The position numbers and the translations under genes were made by a program. From positions 1,612,001 through 1,676,000 of the forward strand of contig NC_015673.1 of assembly GCF_000177535.2 (NCBI RefSeq): 64,000 nt of DNA, given 5' to 3'. Origin of the DNA: Corynebacterium resistens DSM 45100. GTDB taxonomy: Bacteria; Actinomycetota; Actinomycetes; Mycobacteriales; Mycobacteriaceae. Within the stretch, counting starts at the first letter, position 1. Each line of letters opens with the position of its first letter. The notes below the pieces were generated by a model. The model did not search any database. It saw only the letters and a list, made by a program, of their open reading frames with translations, and had not been told where the DNA came from. This document shows positions 1 to 8,939 of this stretch, piece after piece.

Positions 1-104
1 GTAGACCGTCCATAAATACTCATCGGTGAAAAGCAGCCCGTCAGTGCACCGCTATTACGCAATGAGCATCAACCTCCGGATTTCTAGAACTAGACGCCCC
101 TCAA

Positions 105-335
105 TCACAACCTTTTCGACTCGGCAATGCGCCGGCGAAGGAACTCGGCACGTTCGCAATCGCCGTAACCTTGAGCCTCCATGACTTCCAGTGCAGCTTG
201 ATCACCAGTGATTTCTCCGCACAGGATACGGCGGCCACGGACCTCATCATCGGGAGTCATATCGTAGCCAGCCATGGTCATGGAAGCGCGGACGGCCGCG
301 ACTTTCTGATCTTCGGTCCGGTGGTCGGTGGTCAT
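105..335 (-). CDS. VbhA-like antitoxin (Fic-inhibitor type), small protein
   Basis: A 76-residue acidic protein. The start is the ATG at 335 because GGAGGAGAA lies 6 nt upstream; an open frame continues to 494 but has no ribosome site. The segment around residues 17-45 (SMTMAG, GYDMTPDDE, then GRRILCGEITGDQA) resembles the short alpha-helical VbhA antitoxins that block Fic AMP-transferases through an [ST]xxxE[GN] motif. Here the motif reads SMTMAG, so the key Glu is Ala, and inhibition may be weakened. In this family a Fic toxin normally follows the antitoxin gene; that would lie at positions below 105. A GGAGG at 73-77 on this strand is followed only by a four-codon frame, so no toxin start is visible before the window ends. 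Family assignment is from memory of motif shape. Confidence 0.55.
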   Translation of the reverse strand: MTTDHRTEDQKVAAVRASMTMAGYDMTPDDEVRGRRILCGEITGDQAALEVMEAQGYGDCERAEFLRRRIAESKRL

Positions 336-592
336 AGCTGGTTCTCCTCCGTATCGGCGAGGATCCGTGCTGGGCGCGGAACTCCTCTTCTTACCTGTTT
401 GGTTATCAACATTGCTTTCGAGCCCTGGTTCTGCTGATTCAAGGTTTTCTCGTCCGAGCGCGACCTGATCAGCGTGGTTGTCTGCGAGATTCACCTCACC
501 GCAACGTTTTCTTTACGCGCACGCAAGCCGCGGATGGAAAACTCAGCCCGTTATTGCACTTTCTACCAACCGACGAAAGAGGCTGCGGCCCC

Positions 593-3232
593 ATGACTTC
601 TTTTAGCTCGACGCCACGCTCCACCACCACGACTTTCAGCATCGCTGCGGCGTTGATCTTAACGGTTCTTCCCGCATCATCCACCGCACCGGCATCCATG
701 CAGCCGGCCGCGCAGGCAGCGCCGGCGGGGCTTGCGGGGTCTGCGGGAACACCGGCATCGAACGGGGCTTCCAGGGGTTCCGCTCCTCTGAGTTCGACAG
801 CGCAGGGTTCGTCAGCGTTCGGCTCCTCCTCGCTCGGCTCCTCCCTTGGTTCCGCTCCCGTAGGTTCCTCCACGCTAGGATCTTCCTACCCTGGTTCCTC
901 CCTCCCTGGTCACCACCTCGGCACCTTCCAGCGCACCGCAACCTTCCCCGTCTACCAAAACCGCCCCGATGGCGATGACCCCGCCAAGGAAACCGTCGCG
1001 GAAATCTCGACGGTCACCAAGGATGGGAAAACATTGATTTACACCGACGCCGCCGCTCAGCGCATCGGTTTTCTGGACATCAGCAGTCCGAATTCACCCA
1101 AGGGGCTGGGAACGCTCGACCTGAAGGCTGCGGGTCACACAAAGGACGAGCCGACCTCTGTCGCCGTGTACGGGGATTACCTCTTGGTTGTCATCGACGA
1201 GACAGGTGGGGATTTCGCACATCCCCGTGGTCGCGTGGACATCGTGCGCATCTCCGATCGCACGCGCGTGAATTCGATCGACCTGAAGGGGCAGCCCGAT
1301 TCCATCGCGATCACGCCCGCAGGTGCGCCCGGCAAGCCAAAGGCCGCAATTGCGATGGAAAACCAGCGCGATGAGGAGACAAATGACGGTGCTTTACCGC
1401 AGCCTCCAACTGGTTTTATCCAGACCATTGACCTTTCCGGAAAGCCCGAAAAATGGCAGGCCACCCCAGTGCGATTCGAAAACGAAAATGGGGAGCTACT
1501 TGGCGTCGTTAAAAAAGCCGGCCTAGATACGCCGGAGGATTTGGAGCCAGAGTACGTCACAATCAACAAAAAGAATCAATTGGCTGTGACGCTGCAGGAA
1601 AATAATGGAGTGGCCATTGTGGACCTGCGGACGAATCGCATTGAAAATGTGTTCAGTGCAGGTAAGGCGGAAGTCAAGGGGATAGATACAAAGTCGGACA
1701 AAGCGATCAATCCGACAGATACGCTGCCCGCGACTCCGCGCGAGCCCGATGCCATTGCCTGGGTGGATAATCACCACATCGCCACTGCTAATGAGGGTGA
1801 TTGGAAGGGCGGGACCCGCGGTTGGACGGTATTCGATACTAAGGGGAATGTGACTTGGGATGCGGGGAATTCCGTGGAGAATTTGGCTATTCGCCATGGG
1901 CTACACAACAACAAGCGTGCATCGAAGAAAGGGGTGGAAATTGAGGGCATTGCGACCGCCCGCATGAATGGCGTGAATTACGCATTTGTCGGGTCGGAGC
2001 GTTCGAATTTTGTGGCCGTATACAACGTGAATAACCCCGCGAAGCCGAAGTTTGTGCAGATGCTTTTCAGCACAAATGGGCCAGAGGGAATTTTGCCAAT
2101 TCCGCAGCGCAATATACTCGCTGTGTCCTCTGAGGTCGACGAAGCCGATAAAGGCGTTCGGAGTGCTGTGACGTTGTACCGCTTGGGTGCGCCTTTTGGC
2201 GCGCAGGATTCACAACCGTCGATTGTGTCTGCTGACGAGGGCGGGGCACCGATCGGTTGGGGCGCATTGAGCGCACTGGCCGCAGATCCACGGGATCCGA
2301 ACCGACTTTATGCGGCATCCGATTCCGCGTTTGCGAATGGTTGGGTGTACACGGTTGATGTCGCTGATGCTGCTAATGCTACTGGTAGCTCTGCGAGGCG
2401 GGCGCCGGGGAAGGCTGGGGGCCATCCAGCAGTAATTACAGAGCGGCGCCAGGTGATGCGTGATGGTGCGCCGGCCGAGGGGCTGGATATCGAGGGTATT
2501 TCTGTGGCGGCCGATGGCGGGTTCTGGTTGGCTTCCGAGGGCAAGAAGGGTCAAGAGAATCGTCTGTTCCACACGGATAAGGATCTGAACATAACCTCTT
2601 CGGTCGAGCTGCCTAAGGAAGTTGCCGATCACATCGGCAAATGGGGCTTGGAGGGGGTAAGCGCCACGAAGGATGCCGATGGTGTGGAGCAGCTGTTCGT
2701 AGCTGTGCAGCGCCCATTGTGGAAAGATCTCAGCGAGAAAAAGCCCAGCCCGCTGGAAGGGGCGAACACCACCCGCATTGGCAAGTACAACACGAAGACT
2801 AAGAAGTGGCAGTGGTTCGGGTACCCGCTGGAGGCACCGGGTGGGAATGGCGATTGGATGGGGTTGTCCGAGATCACCGCGTTGGATGACCAGCACGTGC
2901 TGGTGGTTGAGCGCGACAAACTCAACGGTCCGGATGCCAAGGTGAAGCGGGTCATGAAGGTGACGTTGCCAGATGGCGGTGAGGGCAAGAGGGAAAACAC
3001 GCCTTCGGCCGCGGGCACCGGCGCAGGCGATCCAACTCCCCTCCCCACCGTAAAGAAATCACTCGCGGTAGACGTTCTGCCCTACCTCCGCGAAACCAAC
3101 GGCTGGACGCAGGAAAAGCTCGAGGGGTTCACCGTCTCCGCCGATGGTCAGATGTACGCGGTCACAGACAATGATGCCCTCGAAGACGCGACCGGTGAGA
3201 CCGTCTTCATGCGTCTGGGAAGGCTGAAGTAG
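593..3232 (+). CDS. Secreted beta-propeller / esterase-like phytase protein
   Basis: An 879-residue exported protein. The ATG at 593 is chosen because GAAAGAGG precedes it; a TTG at 554 in frame lacks a site. Residues 10-35 form a signal peptide with a hydrophobic core (SIAAALILTVL), followed by a Ser/Gly/Ala-rich low-complexity linker to about residue 120. The first half (about 125-520) has the repeated blades of a propeller domain of the choice-of-anchor-I/alkaline-phosphatase-associated type (LVVIDETGGDFAHPRGRVDI, EPDAIAWVDNHHIATANEGD). The second half (about 540-879) matches the phytase-like esterase domain (GLDIEGISVAADGGFWLASE near 630; EGFTVSADGQMYAVTDND near the end). No sortase signal or membrane anchor is seen at the C terminus. 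It probably hydrolyses phosphate esters outside the cell; substrate unknown. Confidence 0.75.
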   Translation: MTSFSSTPRSTTTTFSIAAALILTVLPASSTAPASMQPAAQAAPAGLAGSAGTPASNGASRGSAPLSSTAQGSSAFGSSSLGSSLGSAPVGSSTLGSSYPGSSLPGHHLGTFQRTATFPVYQNRPDGDDPAKETVAEISTVTKDGKTLIYTDAAAQRIGFLDISSPNSPKGLGTLDLKAAGHTKDEPTSVAVYGDYLLVVIDETGGDFAHPRGRVDIVRISDRTRVNSIDLKGQPDSIAITPAGAPGKPKAAIAMENQRDEETNDGALPQPPTGFIQTIDLSGKPEKWQATPVRFENENGELLGVVKKAGLDTPEDLEPEYVTINKKNQLAVTLQENNGVAIVDLRTNRIENVFSAGKAEVKGIDTKSDKAINPTDTLPATPREPDAIAWVDNHHIATANEGDWKGGTRGWTVFDTKGNVTWDAGNSVENLAIRHGLHNNKRASKKGVEIEGIATARMNGVNYAFVGSERSNFVAVYNVNNPAKPKFVQMLFSTNGPEGILPIPQRNILAVSSEVDEADKGVRSAVTLYRLGAPFGAQDSQPSIVSADEGGAPIGWGALSALAADPRDPNRLYAASDSAFANGWVYTVDVADAANATGSSARRAPGKAGGHPAVITERRQVMRDGAPAEGLDIEGISVAADGGFWLASEGKKGQENRLFHTDKDLNITSSVELPKEVADHIGKWGLEGVSATKDADGVEQLFVAVQRPLWKDLSEKKPSPLEGANTTRIGKYNTKTKKWQWFGYPLEAPGGNGDWMGLSEITALDDQHVLVVERDKLNGPDAKVKRVMKVTLPDGGEGKRENTPSAAGTGAGDPTPLPTVKKSLAVDVLPYLRETNGWTQEKLEGFTVSADGQMYAVTDNDALEDATGETVFMRLGRLK

Positions 3233-3294
3233 GGCGCGAGGTACGCGGACGGTGCATTACGTGGAATAGTCCGGCTGCTTTTCGCGGCCCTTGT

Positions 3295-3729
3295 TTAGCG
3301 GTTGCGCTTGCTCTTGTTGAAGTCCGAATCAGCAAGCAGCAGAGCAGCACCGATACCGAGGATCCACGAATCCTTTGCTAGTGCAAGGCCGTCTGGTGTT
3401 GGGGAAAGAGAACCTTCCTTGCGAACGCCCGGCGCACGCAGGTAAAGGCTCATGAAGCCCGCACTAAATGCCGTCAGAGCTGCACCTGCTACACGGTTGG
3501 GAACGAATGGCGCAACGAGCGCCGCACCGGTCGCGATCTCCGCGATGCTGAGCGCCTTCGTGAACGTCTTGCTATCTACCTTCGTCGCCAAAGGCATTCC
3601 CACAGACGCGAAGCCCTGGAGGTAGTCGGCGGTTTCCTTATCGGCATTGAATTTGCCGAGGCCGGAGTCGAGGAAGAAAAGCCCTGGGAACAGACGTGCA
3701 GCGAACTGGGCAGGAGTGGTCTTGAACAT
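3295..3729 (-). CDS. DoxX-family integral membrane protein
   Basis: A 144-residue membrane protein with about four hydrophobic segments. The ATG at 3729 is preferred over an in-frame start at 3744 because GAAAGGA sits 6 nt upstream. The N-terminal RLFPGLFFLDSGLGKF matches the DoxX pattern of a first helix ending in a G-K turn; later segments (IAEIATGAALVAPF, WILGIGAALLLAD) fit helices 2-4. DoxX relatives are linked to quinone or thiol redox chemistry in the membrane, but the function here is not shown. It is transcribed away from the reductase-desaturase pair and looks monocistronic. Confidence 0.7.
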   Translation of the reverse strand: MFKTTPAQFAARLFPGLFFLDSGLGKFNADKETADYLQGFASVGMPLATKVDSKTFTKALSIAEIATGAALVAPFVPNRVAGAALTAFSAGFMSLYLRAPGVRKEGSLSPTPDGLALAKDSWILGIGAALLLADSDFNKSKRNR

Positions 3730-3758
3730 GTTGTGTCCTTTCAATCGAATATCTTCGC

Positions 3759-3781
3759 ATCACCCTTCATAATTAGGTGAT
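3759..3781. promoter_or_regulatory. Inverted repeat upstream of the DoxX gene
   Basis: ATCACC and GGTGAT form 6-bp inverted arms separated by 11 A/T-rich bases, about 30 bp upstream of the start at 3729. The position suits an operator near the promoter. The regulator is unknown. Confidence 0.3.
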
Positions 3782-4071
3782 ACATCAACTATCCACTATC
3801 GGCATGAATTTTGCAACCCCACGCCAATTCACCCCCATCCTCGCGCCCCACCCTCCCCACACCGACCCCCCCACCCGTTCCCGCTAATCCCCCATCCCCA
3901 GTGTTATGTTTGTTGTGAAAAAGAAATAAATCCCGCTTCGCCGGGATCTCGCGCGTTCGAAAAGAAATCAGGTTTATCATTTCCACCCCACCTTTTCGCA
4001 GCTCAAGCCCAACACAGTCTGGCAATGCTCACCCACGCTCCTTAACAACCCCGCGCAACACCGTCCGCAGC
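3782..4071. other. Intergenic spacer between divergent genes, with a small hairpin
   Basis: No coding potential that I trust. A short hairpin at 3930-3947 (ATCCCG/CGGGAT, loop CTTCGC) is followed on the minus strand by a T-rich run, so it could end a minus-strand transcript, but no gene is seen to feed it. The T-rich stretch at 3901-3930 may hold the promoter for the reductase gene. Confidence 0.4.
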
Positions 4072-5349
4072 ATGGCGCGCTCCCTCGCCCGCAGTGTGAC
4101 ACGCACATTCACCACCCCACTCACACCAAGCGACTACGCCGGCCTTTTCGACCCCCTCCGTGGCCGTGAAATTCGAGGTCGCATCCAATCCATCACGCAT
4201 CACGGCGACCTCATCAGCCTCACCCTCACACCCGGGCCGGGCCTGCCCACTTCCTTTCATCCTGGCCAATTCATCGGCCTAGGCGTACTGATCGATGGTC
4301 GTTGGCAGTGGCGTTGCTTTTCTATTACCGACGCCCCTCGCCCCCACCTCGCCAGCCTCTCCCTAGGGATCAAACCGGTGCCCGATGGTGCTGTGTCCAC
4401 GCATGTTGCAACCAACGCCAAACCGGGAGACATCATCCGCTTGACCTCCCCCGGCGGAGATTTCTTCCTCCCCCAGCCGGTACCAAGCAAGTTGCTATTC
4501 GTCACGGCCGGCTCGGGCATCACTCCAGTGATGTCAATGCTGCGCTGGTTGCGCCAGGAGTACGGCGCCGCACACTGGCAGCCCCACACAACCGACGCGT
4601 TTTCCACTCCCTCCACCAATAGCCCTGCCAGCCCGACGGCTTTCCCCGATGCCATCCACATCCATAGCCAGCGCTCTGCCGAGGTCCCCGCTCCCTACGG
4701 TGCCGAGCTGCGCACGTTATCCGCGCAAAACCCCAGCTACCAGCTCATCCACTGGAATTCGGAAGCCCGCGGGCGAATCACACCACAAACCATTGCGGAG
4801 CTCGTGCCCGATCTGAACGATCGCGAGCGGTTCGTTTGTGGCCCGACACAACTTCTCGACGCAATGACCGATACCTTCCCCGGCACGCGCGTAGAGCACT
4901 TCCACGTCACCACGGAAGGCGCCGCAACGGGTGGCAAGATCCGCTTCCTGGGCACATCAGGTAGCACGAACCAAGCGAACACCCATACCGAGCGCGGCAC
5001 AGCAACCGGCACTCGCCACGCAGCATCCGCCAACACTGACCTCGGCGCCTCCACTAAAACGGACCGCCCGGCGGCAACCGGCACTCGCCACCCAGCATCC
5101 GCCAACGCCGATCGTGGTGCATTCACGGAGACCGATTGCGACGGATCCACCACGATCCTCGAAGCCGCCGAAGCGTGCGGTGTTCAGCTGACCCACGGAT
5201 GCCGCATGGGCATCTGCCATACCTGCACAGCCACGATCAAAGCCGGCCAGGCCGTGGACATCCGCACGGGAAACACGCACCGCGAAGGCGAACGAGTGCG
5301 CACCTGCTCCGCCATCCCCGACGGCGACATCACCATCGAGCAAACCTAA
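4072..5349 (+). CDS. Ferredoxin-NADP reductase-like oxidoreductase with C-terminal 2Fe-2S domain (desaturase partner)
   Basis: A 425-residue protein built as FAD domain, NAD(P)H domain and plant-type ferredoxin. The FAD-binding signature is RCFSITDAP (about residues 80-90), the nucleotide-binding motif is FVTAGSGITPVMSML (about 142-156), and the iron-sulfur ligands are in CRMGICHTC (CX4CX2C) with the last Cys in RTCSAIP. The layout matches mycobacterial Rv3230c, which passes electrons from NADPH to the DesA3 desaturase; the next gene is such a desaturase, 149 bp on, so they probably share a transcript. Between the reductase and ferredoxin parts is a species-specific linker with two 24-residue tandem repeats. 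The start at 4072 has no clear ribosome site, so the N terminus is less sure. Confidence 0.85.
   Translation: MARSLARSVTRTFTTPLTPSDYAGLFDPLRGREIRGRIQSITHHGDLISLTLTPGPGLPTSFHPGQFIGLGVLIDGRWQWRCFSITDAPRPHLASLSLGIKPVPDGAVSTHVATNAKPGDIIRLTSPGGDFFLPQPVPSKLLFVTAGSGITPVMSMLRWLRQEYGAAHWQPHTTDAFSTPSTNSPASPTAFPDAIHIHSQRSAEVPAPYGAELRTLSAQNPSYQLIHWNSEARGRITPQTIAELVPDLNDRERFVCGPTQLLDAMTDTFPGTRVEHFHVTTEGAATGGKIRFLGTSGSTNQANTHTERGTATGTRHAASANTDLGASTKTDRPAATGTRHPASANADRGAFTETDCDGSTTILEAAEACGVQLTHGCRMGICHTCTATIKAGQAVDIRTGNTHREGERVRTCSAIPDGDITIEQT
5002..5145 (+). repeat. 72-bp tandem repeat, two units, inside the reductase gene
   Basis: Two in-frame 72-bp units (5002-5073 and 5074-5145) share the opening GCAACCGGCACTCGCCAC and encode two 24-residue Ala/Thr/Arg-rich repeats in the linker before the ferredoxin domain. 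The length is a multiple of three, so copy-number changes would keep the frame. Confidence 0.85.
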
Positions 5350-5498
5350 CTCGCACTCGCACCTCACAAATCAAATTGCCTCCACAGGCCCTGTCCGATC
5401 CCGTCTACGTAACAGACAATTCCCGCCAACTGAACAGACAATTCCCGCCAACGGAATCCAATCCGAGTATCCCCCCAACCAACATCAAGGAGAGCACT

Positions 5499-6866
5499 AT
5501 GGCCATCAAAGACATCACCGCGTACGCCCACCTGAGCGCCGAAGACGTGGAGGAAATTGGGCGTCGGTTCGACGCCATCGAGGCCCGCCACCGCGAAACC
5601 CTTGGTGCTAGCGATGCTGCCTACATCCGTAATCTCATCCGCACTCAGCGCGGACTGGACCTCCTATCTCGTGTGGCAACCGTGTTCGCGCCGGCGCTTG
5701 CGGGACCTGCCACGGCCACGATGGGGCTAGCAAAGATCCTCGAAAATCTGGAGATCGGGCATAACGTTATGCACGGTCAATGGGATTGGATGAACGACCC
5801 GGAGATCCACTCCGGCACCTGGGAATGGGACAACACCGGCCCGTCGTCCGGGTGGAAGCACTCGCACAATTTCAGCCACCATACGTTTACCAACATCATT
5901 GGTATGGACAACGACATCGGGTATGGCGTGATCCGCATCACGCGCGATAAAAAGTGGAAACCCACCACCGCGCTGCAGCCCCTGACGAATGTGGTCCTCG
6001 CCGCGCTGTTCGAATATGCCGTCGCGTTCTACGATGTCGAGCTAGGTCGGTACTTTACGGGGCGCCAGAGCTGGGAAGATACCAAGCCCCGGTTGATGGA
6101 AACCTTGCGCAAAGTCCGTTCGCAGGTGGTGAAGGACTACGTCGCTTTTCCGGCTGTCGCTGCACTGGTGGGGTTTGCGCTGGCGGGGAGCAGTGGGCGT
6201 CGGAATGAAAAGAGCCTCAAGGGATTCCTTGGCCGAAAGCTGGGAGCGGCGGATAAGCGGCACCGAGTGAAGGGGCTGGGAATTACCGTGTCGCAGGCGC
6301 GAATCGATGGGGCGAAGCGGCATGCAAAGAAGGCGGCGCAGGCAGCGCTGGTGGCGAACCTGATTCGCAATGTTTGGGCATACGCGGTGATTTTCTGCGG
6401 GCACTTCCCCGATGATGTGGAGACGTTCACCAAACGGACGTTGGAGGAGGAATCGAAGGCAGAGTGGTACCTGCGGCAGATGTTAGGGTCAGCGAATTTC
6501 CGTGGTGGGAAGGTACTGACGGTGCTGTCGGGGAATCTGAATTACCAGATCGAGCACCATTTGTTCCCCGATATGCCCAGTAATCGATTAGGTGCGATTG
6601 CGCGCGAGGTGTCTGCGATTGCGCGCGAATTTGGGCTGCCTTACAACACCGCGAGTTTCCCGCGGCAGCTGTGGGAAGTGCAAAGGACGATTCTAAAGCT
6701 GACATTGCCGAACCGGTTCTTGCGCGCGCCGAAGTGGAATGCGCCGGAGGTACGCGCGGATGAGGTGTTCGAGCGGGTGCCCGAGGTAGGTGCTTCTACC
6801 GGGCCACGGCAGTTGGTGCTGGGGCTGGCGAAGCTGAAGAAGCTGCGGCCGAGGGTGCTGGCGTAG
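5499..6866 (+). CDS. desA3: DesA3-type membrane fatty acyl-CoA desaturase
   Basis: A 455-residue membrane desaturase. The ATG at 5499 follows AAGGAG by 6 nt; the long upstream extension of the frame runs through the reductase gene and is not coding. The three histidine boxes that bind the di-iron centre are present: HNVMH (88-92), HNFSHH (123-128) and QIEHH (350-354). Hydrophobic stretches at about 58-80 and 155-205 fit membrane helices. By analogy with mycobacterial DesA3 it introduces the delta-9 double bond into stearoyl-CoA, giving oleic acid for membrane lipid and mycolate synthesis, with electrons from the reductase encoded just upstream. Substrate chain length is inferred from the family. 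Confidence 0.88.
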   Translation: MAIKDITAYAHLSAEDVEEIGRRFDAIEARHRETLGASDAAYIRNLIRTQRGLDLLSRVATVFAPALAGPATATMGLAKILENLEIGHNVMHGQWDWMNDPEIHSGTWEWDNTGPSSGWKHSHNFSHHTFTNIIGMDNDIGYGVIRITRDKKWKPTTALQPLTNVVLAALFEYAVAFYDVELGRYFTGRQSWEDTKPRLMETLRKVRSQVVKDYVAFPAVAALVGFALAGSSGRRNEKSLKGFLGRKLGAADKRHRVKGLGITVSQARIDGAKRHAKKAAQAALVANLIRNVWAYAVIFCGHFPDDVETFTKRTLEEESKAEWYLRQMLGSANFRGGKVLTVLSGNLNYQIEHHLFPDMPSNRLGAIAREVSAIAREFGLPYNTASFPRQLWEVQRTILKLTLPNRFLRAPKWNAPEVRADEVFERVPEVGASTGPRQLVLGLAKLKKLRPRVLA

Positions 6867-6891
6867 GGGCTGCGTGGGTGGGCGCATCTCC

Positions 6892-7037
6892 GCGAAGCAG
6901 AACGAAACGCACCAAAAAGCGCGTAAAACGGTCATCTCATTCTGCAAATCCGACACAACCACCCACCGCTCTCGCGAAGCAGAACGAAACGCACCAAAAA
7001 GCGCGTAAAACGGTCATCTCATTCTGCAAATCCGACA
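6892..7037. repeat. Two tandem copies of a dispersed hairpin repeat
   Basis: Two identical 64-bp copies (6892-6955 and 6973-7036, period 81). Each has a left arm GCAGAACGAAACG and a right arm that reads GCAGAATGAGATG on the other strand, so each can fold into an imperfect hairpin with a roughly 20-nt loop. Related copies occur at 9506, 17029, 29861/31408 and 37744. Confidence 0.85.
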
Positions 7038-7106
7038 AGGTGCGGGCTAAATGCGCGGCGTCGCGAGTCAAGGCGCACGTTACACGGCAACGGGCCGCCA
7101 CCTCAC

Positions 7107-7148
7107 AGCGCATCACGCGCAGCGCATCACGCGCAGCGCATCACGCGC
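7107..7148. repeat. 14-bp tandem repeat, three units
   Basis: AGCGCATCACGCGC is repeated three times head to tail just downstream of rtcB. No function can be read from it. Confidence 0.8.
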
Positions 7149-7183
7149 GGTCGCGAGCCGCCGCGAGACTGCATGCGCTCCGC

Positions 7184-8395
7184 TTACGTGCCCTTCACAT
7201 TCAGCACCTGCCGCAGCTTGTGCGTAATTTTCACGAGCTTGGCGGCGTCGGCCATAACGGCGTCAATATCCTTATAGGCATCCGGGATCTCGTCGACCCA
7301 AGCCTCGCCCGGCCGATAGACGATCCCCTGCATTCGTCTGGCGAGGTCGTCCGCCGTGAACAGTTCGCGGGCCTTCGAGCGAGAGAAGCGACGACCGGCG
7401 CCGTGCGGCGCGGAACGAAGCGCGGGGCCGTACCCAGTCCCCTCGACGACATAGCTGGCTGTGCCCATCGAACCCGGGATCAGCGCCTTTACCCCCGCAT
7501 CTGCGCGGATGGCGCCCTTGCGGGTAAGCCACACCTTGCGCCCGAAGTGTTCCTCGGGCGTGGTGTAGTTGTGGTGACAGTTGATGCGCTCGACTTCCTC
7601 GAGTTCGCGCCCGACAAAATCAGCCACGCATTCGACGAAACGATCCATCATCTCCTCTCGGTTCAGCCACGCGAACCGCTGCGCCCAGTGAAGGTCGGCG
7701 ATGTATGCATCGAACTCCGGTGTGCGCTCGACGAGGTAGGCCAGGTCCTGCGACGGCAAGCGGATCCAATTCTTCGCGCAGTACTCCTGAGCTGCGAAGA
7801 TGTGCTTCTGCGCGATCCGGTTGCCCACTCCGCGCGAGCCCGAGTGGAGGAACAGCCACACGCTATCCTCTTCGTCCAAGCACAGTTCGATGAAGTGGTT
7901 GCCGCCGCCCAGCGACCCCAGCTGCTGCCGCCACTTCGGCGAGTGCGAAAGATCCACACCGTTTTCATCCGCCATCGCCTGGAGCTCCTCGATCCGAGCA
8001 CGAATCGTCTCGCGCTTGACCTTCGCGTTGTAATTCCCCGGCGACAGCGGAATGGAGCCCTCGATCGCGTCGCGCAGCATCTTCAGGTCTTTGCCTTCGA
8101 TGTCTTTGCTGGTGTACGTGGTTTTGACGCCAATCATCCCGCAGCCGATATCCACTCCAACGGCGGCCGGAATGACGGCGCCGTCCGTTCCGAAGACCGT
8201 GCCTACGGAGGATCCCATACCGACGTGGGCGTCTGGCATCAGGGCTACGTGCGGGAATACGAACGGCATGGTGGCCAACTCGCGGGCCTGTTCGAGCACG
8301 CCGTCCTCGATGATGGACGCGAAGACCTCGATGGGTGCTTCGTCTCTGAATTTGCGCTTGGTGTAGACCGCCTTGTGGCGGCGCTTACGGGACAT
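7184..8395 (-). CDS. rtcB: RNA-splicing ligase RtcB
   Basis: A 403-residue protein that aligns by motif over its full length with RtcB, the GTP- and manganese-dependent ligase joining 2',3'-cyclic phosphate or 3'-phosphate RNA ends to 5'-OH ends. Metal and catalytic residues are visible: Cys85 in DIGCG, Asn166-His167 in GGGNHF, His184 in HSGSRG, the CHHNYT motif near 273, and His331 in PHGAGR, the histidine that receives GMP. The ATG at 8395 follows GAAAGGA. No archease gene and no sigma-54 RtcR regulator is adjacent. The flanks are unusually rich in repeats. Its role may be RNA repair or tRNA restoration after nuclease attack; the sequence does not show which. Confidence 0.93.
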   Translation of the reverse strand: MSRKRRHKAVYTKRKFRDEAPIEVFASIIEDGVLEQARELATMPFVFPHVALMPDAHVGMGSSVGTVFGTDGAVIPAAVGVDIGCGMIGVKTTYTSKDIEGKDLKMLRDAIEGSIPLSPGNYNAKVKRETIRARIEELQAMADENGVDLSHSPKWRQQLGSLGGGNHFIELCLDEEDSVWLFLHSGSRGVGNRIAQKHIFAAQEYCAKNWIRLPSQDLAYLVERTPEFDAYIADLHWAQRFAWLNREEMMDRFVECVADFVGRELEEVERINCHHNYTTPEEHFGRKVWLTRKGAIRADAGVKALIPGSMGTASYVVEGTGYGPALRSAPHGAGRRFSRSKARELFTADDLARRMQGIVYRPGEAWVDEIPDAYKDIDAVMADAAKLVKITHKLRQVLNVKGT

Positions 8396-8510
8396 GGTGA
8401 GTCCTTTCTTGGATTTGGTTTTGGTTTGATGTCAGCTGCTTTTTCCGCGATTCTGCGCTCCTCAAAAACTAAACATTCCTGAAGGGTCTAGATTTTTCTG
8501 CGAATACAGA

Positions 8511-8562
8511 AAAAGGCGGGGCGCAGCGCGACACTCGTCGTTCGTGTCGAACCGCGCCCCGC
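8511..8562 (-). terminator. Strong rho-independent terminator on the minus strand
   Basis: The arms GCGGGGCGC (from 8516) and GCGCCCCGC (to 8562), with an inner CGACAC/GTGTCG pair, form a long GC-rich hairpin. Read on the minus strand it is followed by CCTTTTTCTG. It would stop transcripts coming from the repeat-protein gene at 8940-9257, leaving a 3' region of nearly 380 nt, and would separate that transcript from rtcB. Confidence 0.7.
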
Positions 8563-8939
8563 ATTTGGAAGTGCGAAGAACAGTTTTGATTCTGGGGTCT
8601 CGGATATTCCGTTGATAGTCGGTACAAAGACGGCAAATTACTTACCAATAGGGATGGCTGTAATACGCCAACACAATCCATTTTCAATCCGTGCTGAAGA
8701 GACTTCCGAATCCCTTGCTCCGCCAGTGTTCATCAAAAGTCTGAAACTCAGATTTTCACGAATACTCGACTGAAATAGGGTTTTCGACTAGCCAGATGGG
8801 AATCGGTTTCACGGTGAATCCCACTATCTGCGAGCTTCACGACCGTCAGGATGGACGCTAGTTCAGCAATTGAGGACGGGTCGAAATTGAAAATGATTGC
8901 ACCGTTCACCCAGATCAATCAGATGATCGAGCTGGGAAG
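8563..8939. other. Non-coding stretch between repeat-protein gene and terminator
   Basis: No reading frame with a ribosome site or recognisable product on either strand. Because it lies between a plausible gene and a strong minus-strand terminator it may be a long 3' untranslated region or the body of a small RNA. Confidence 0.4.

Noticed and set aside
3789..4025. 78-codon minus-strand frame in the spacer before the reductase gene
   Set aside because: It is Gly-rich from C/A-rich DNA, crosses a terminator-like hairpin and lacks a ribosome site.
6878..8482. 534-codon plus-strand open frame opposite rtcB
   Set aside because: It is the antisense shadow of rtcB in high-GC DNA, has no ribosome site, and starts inside the hairpin repeats.
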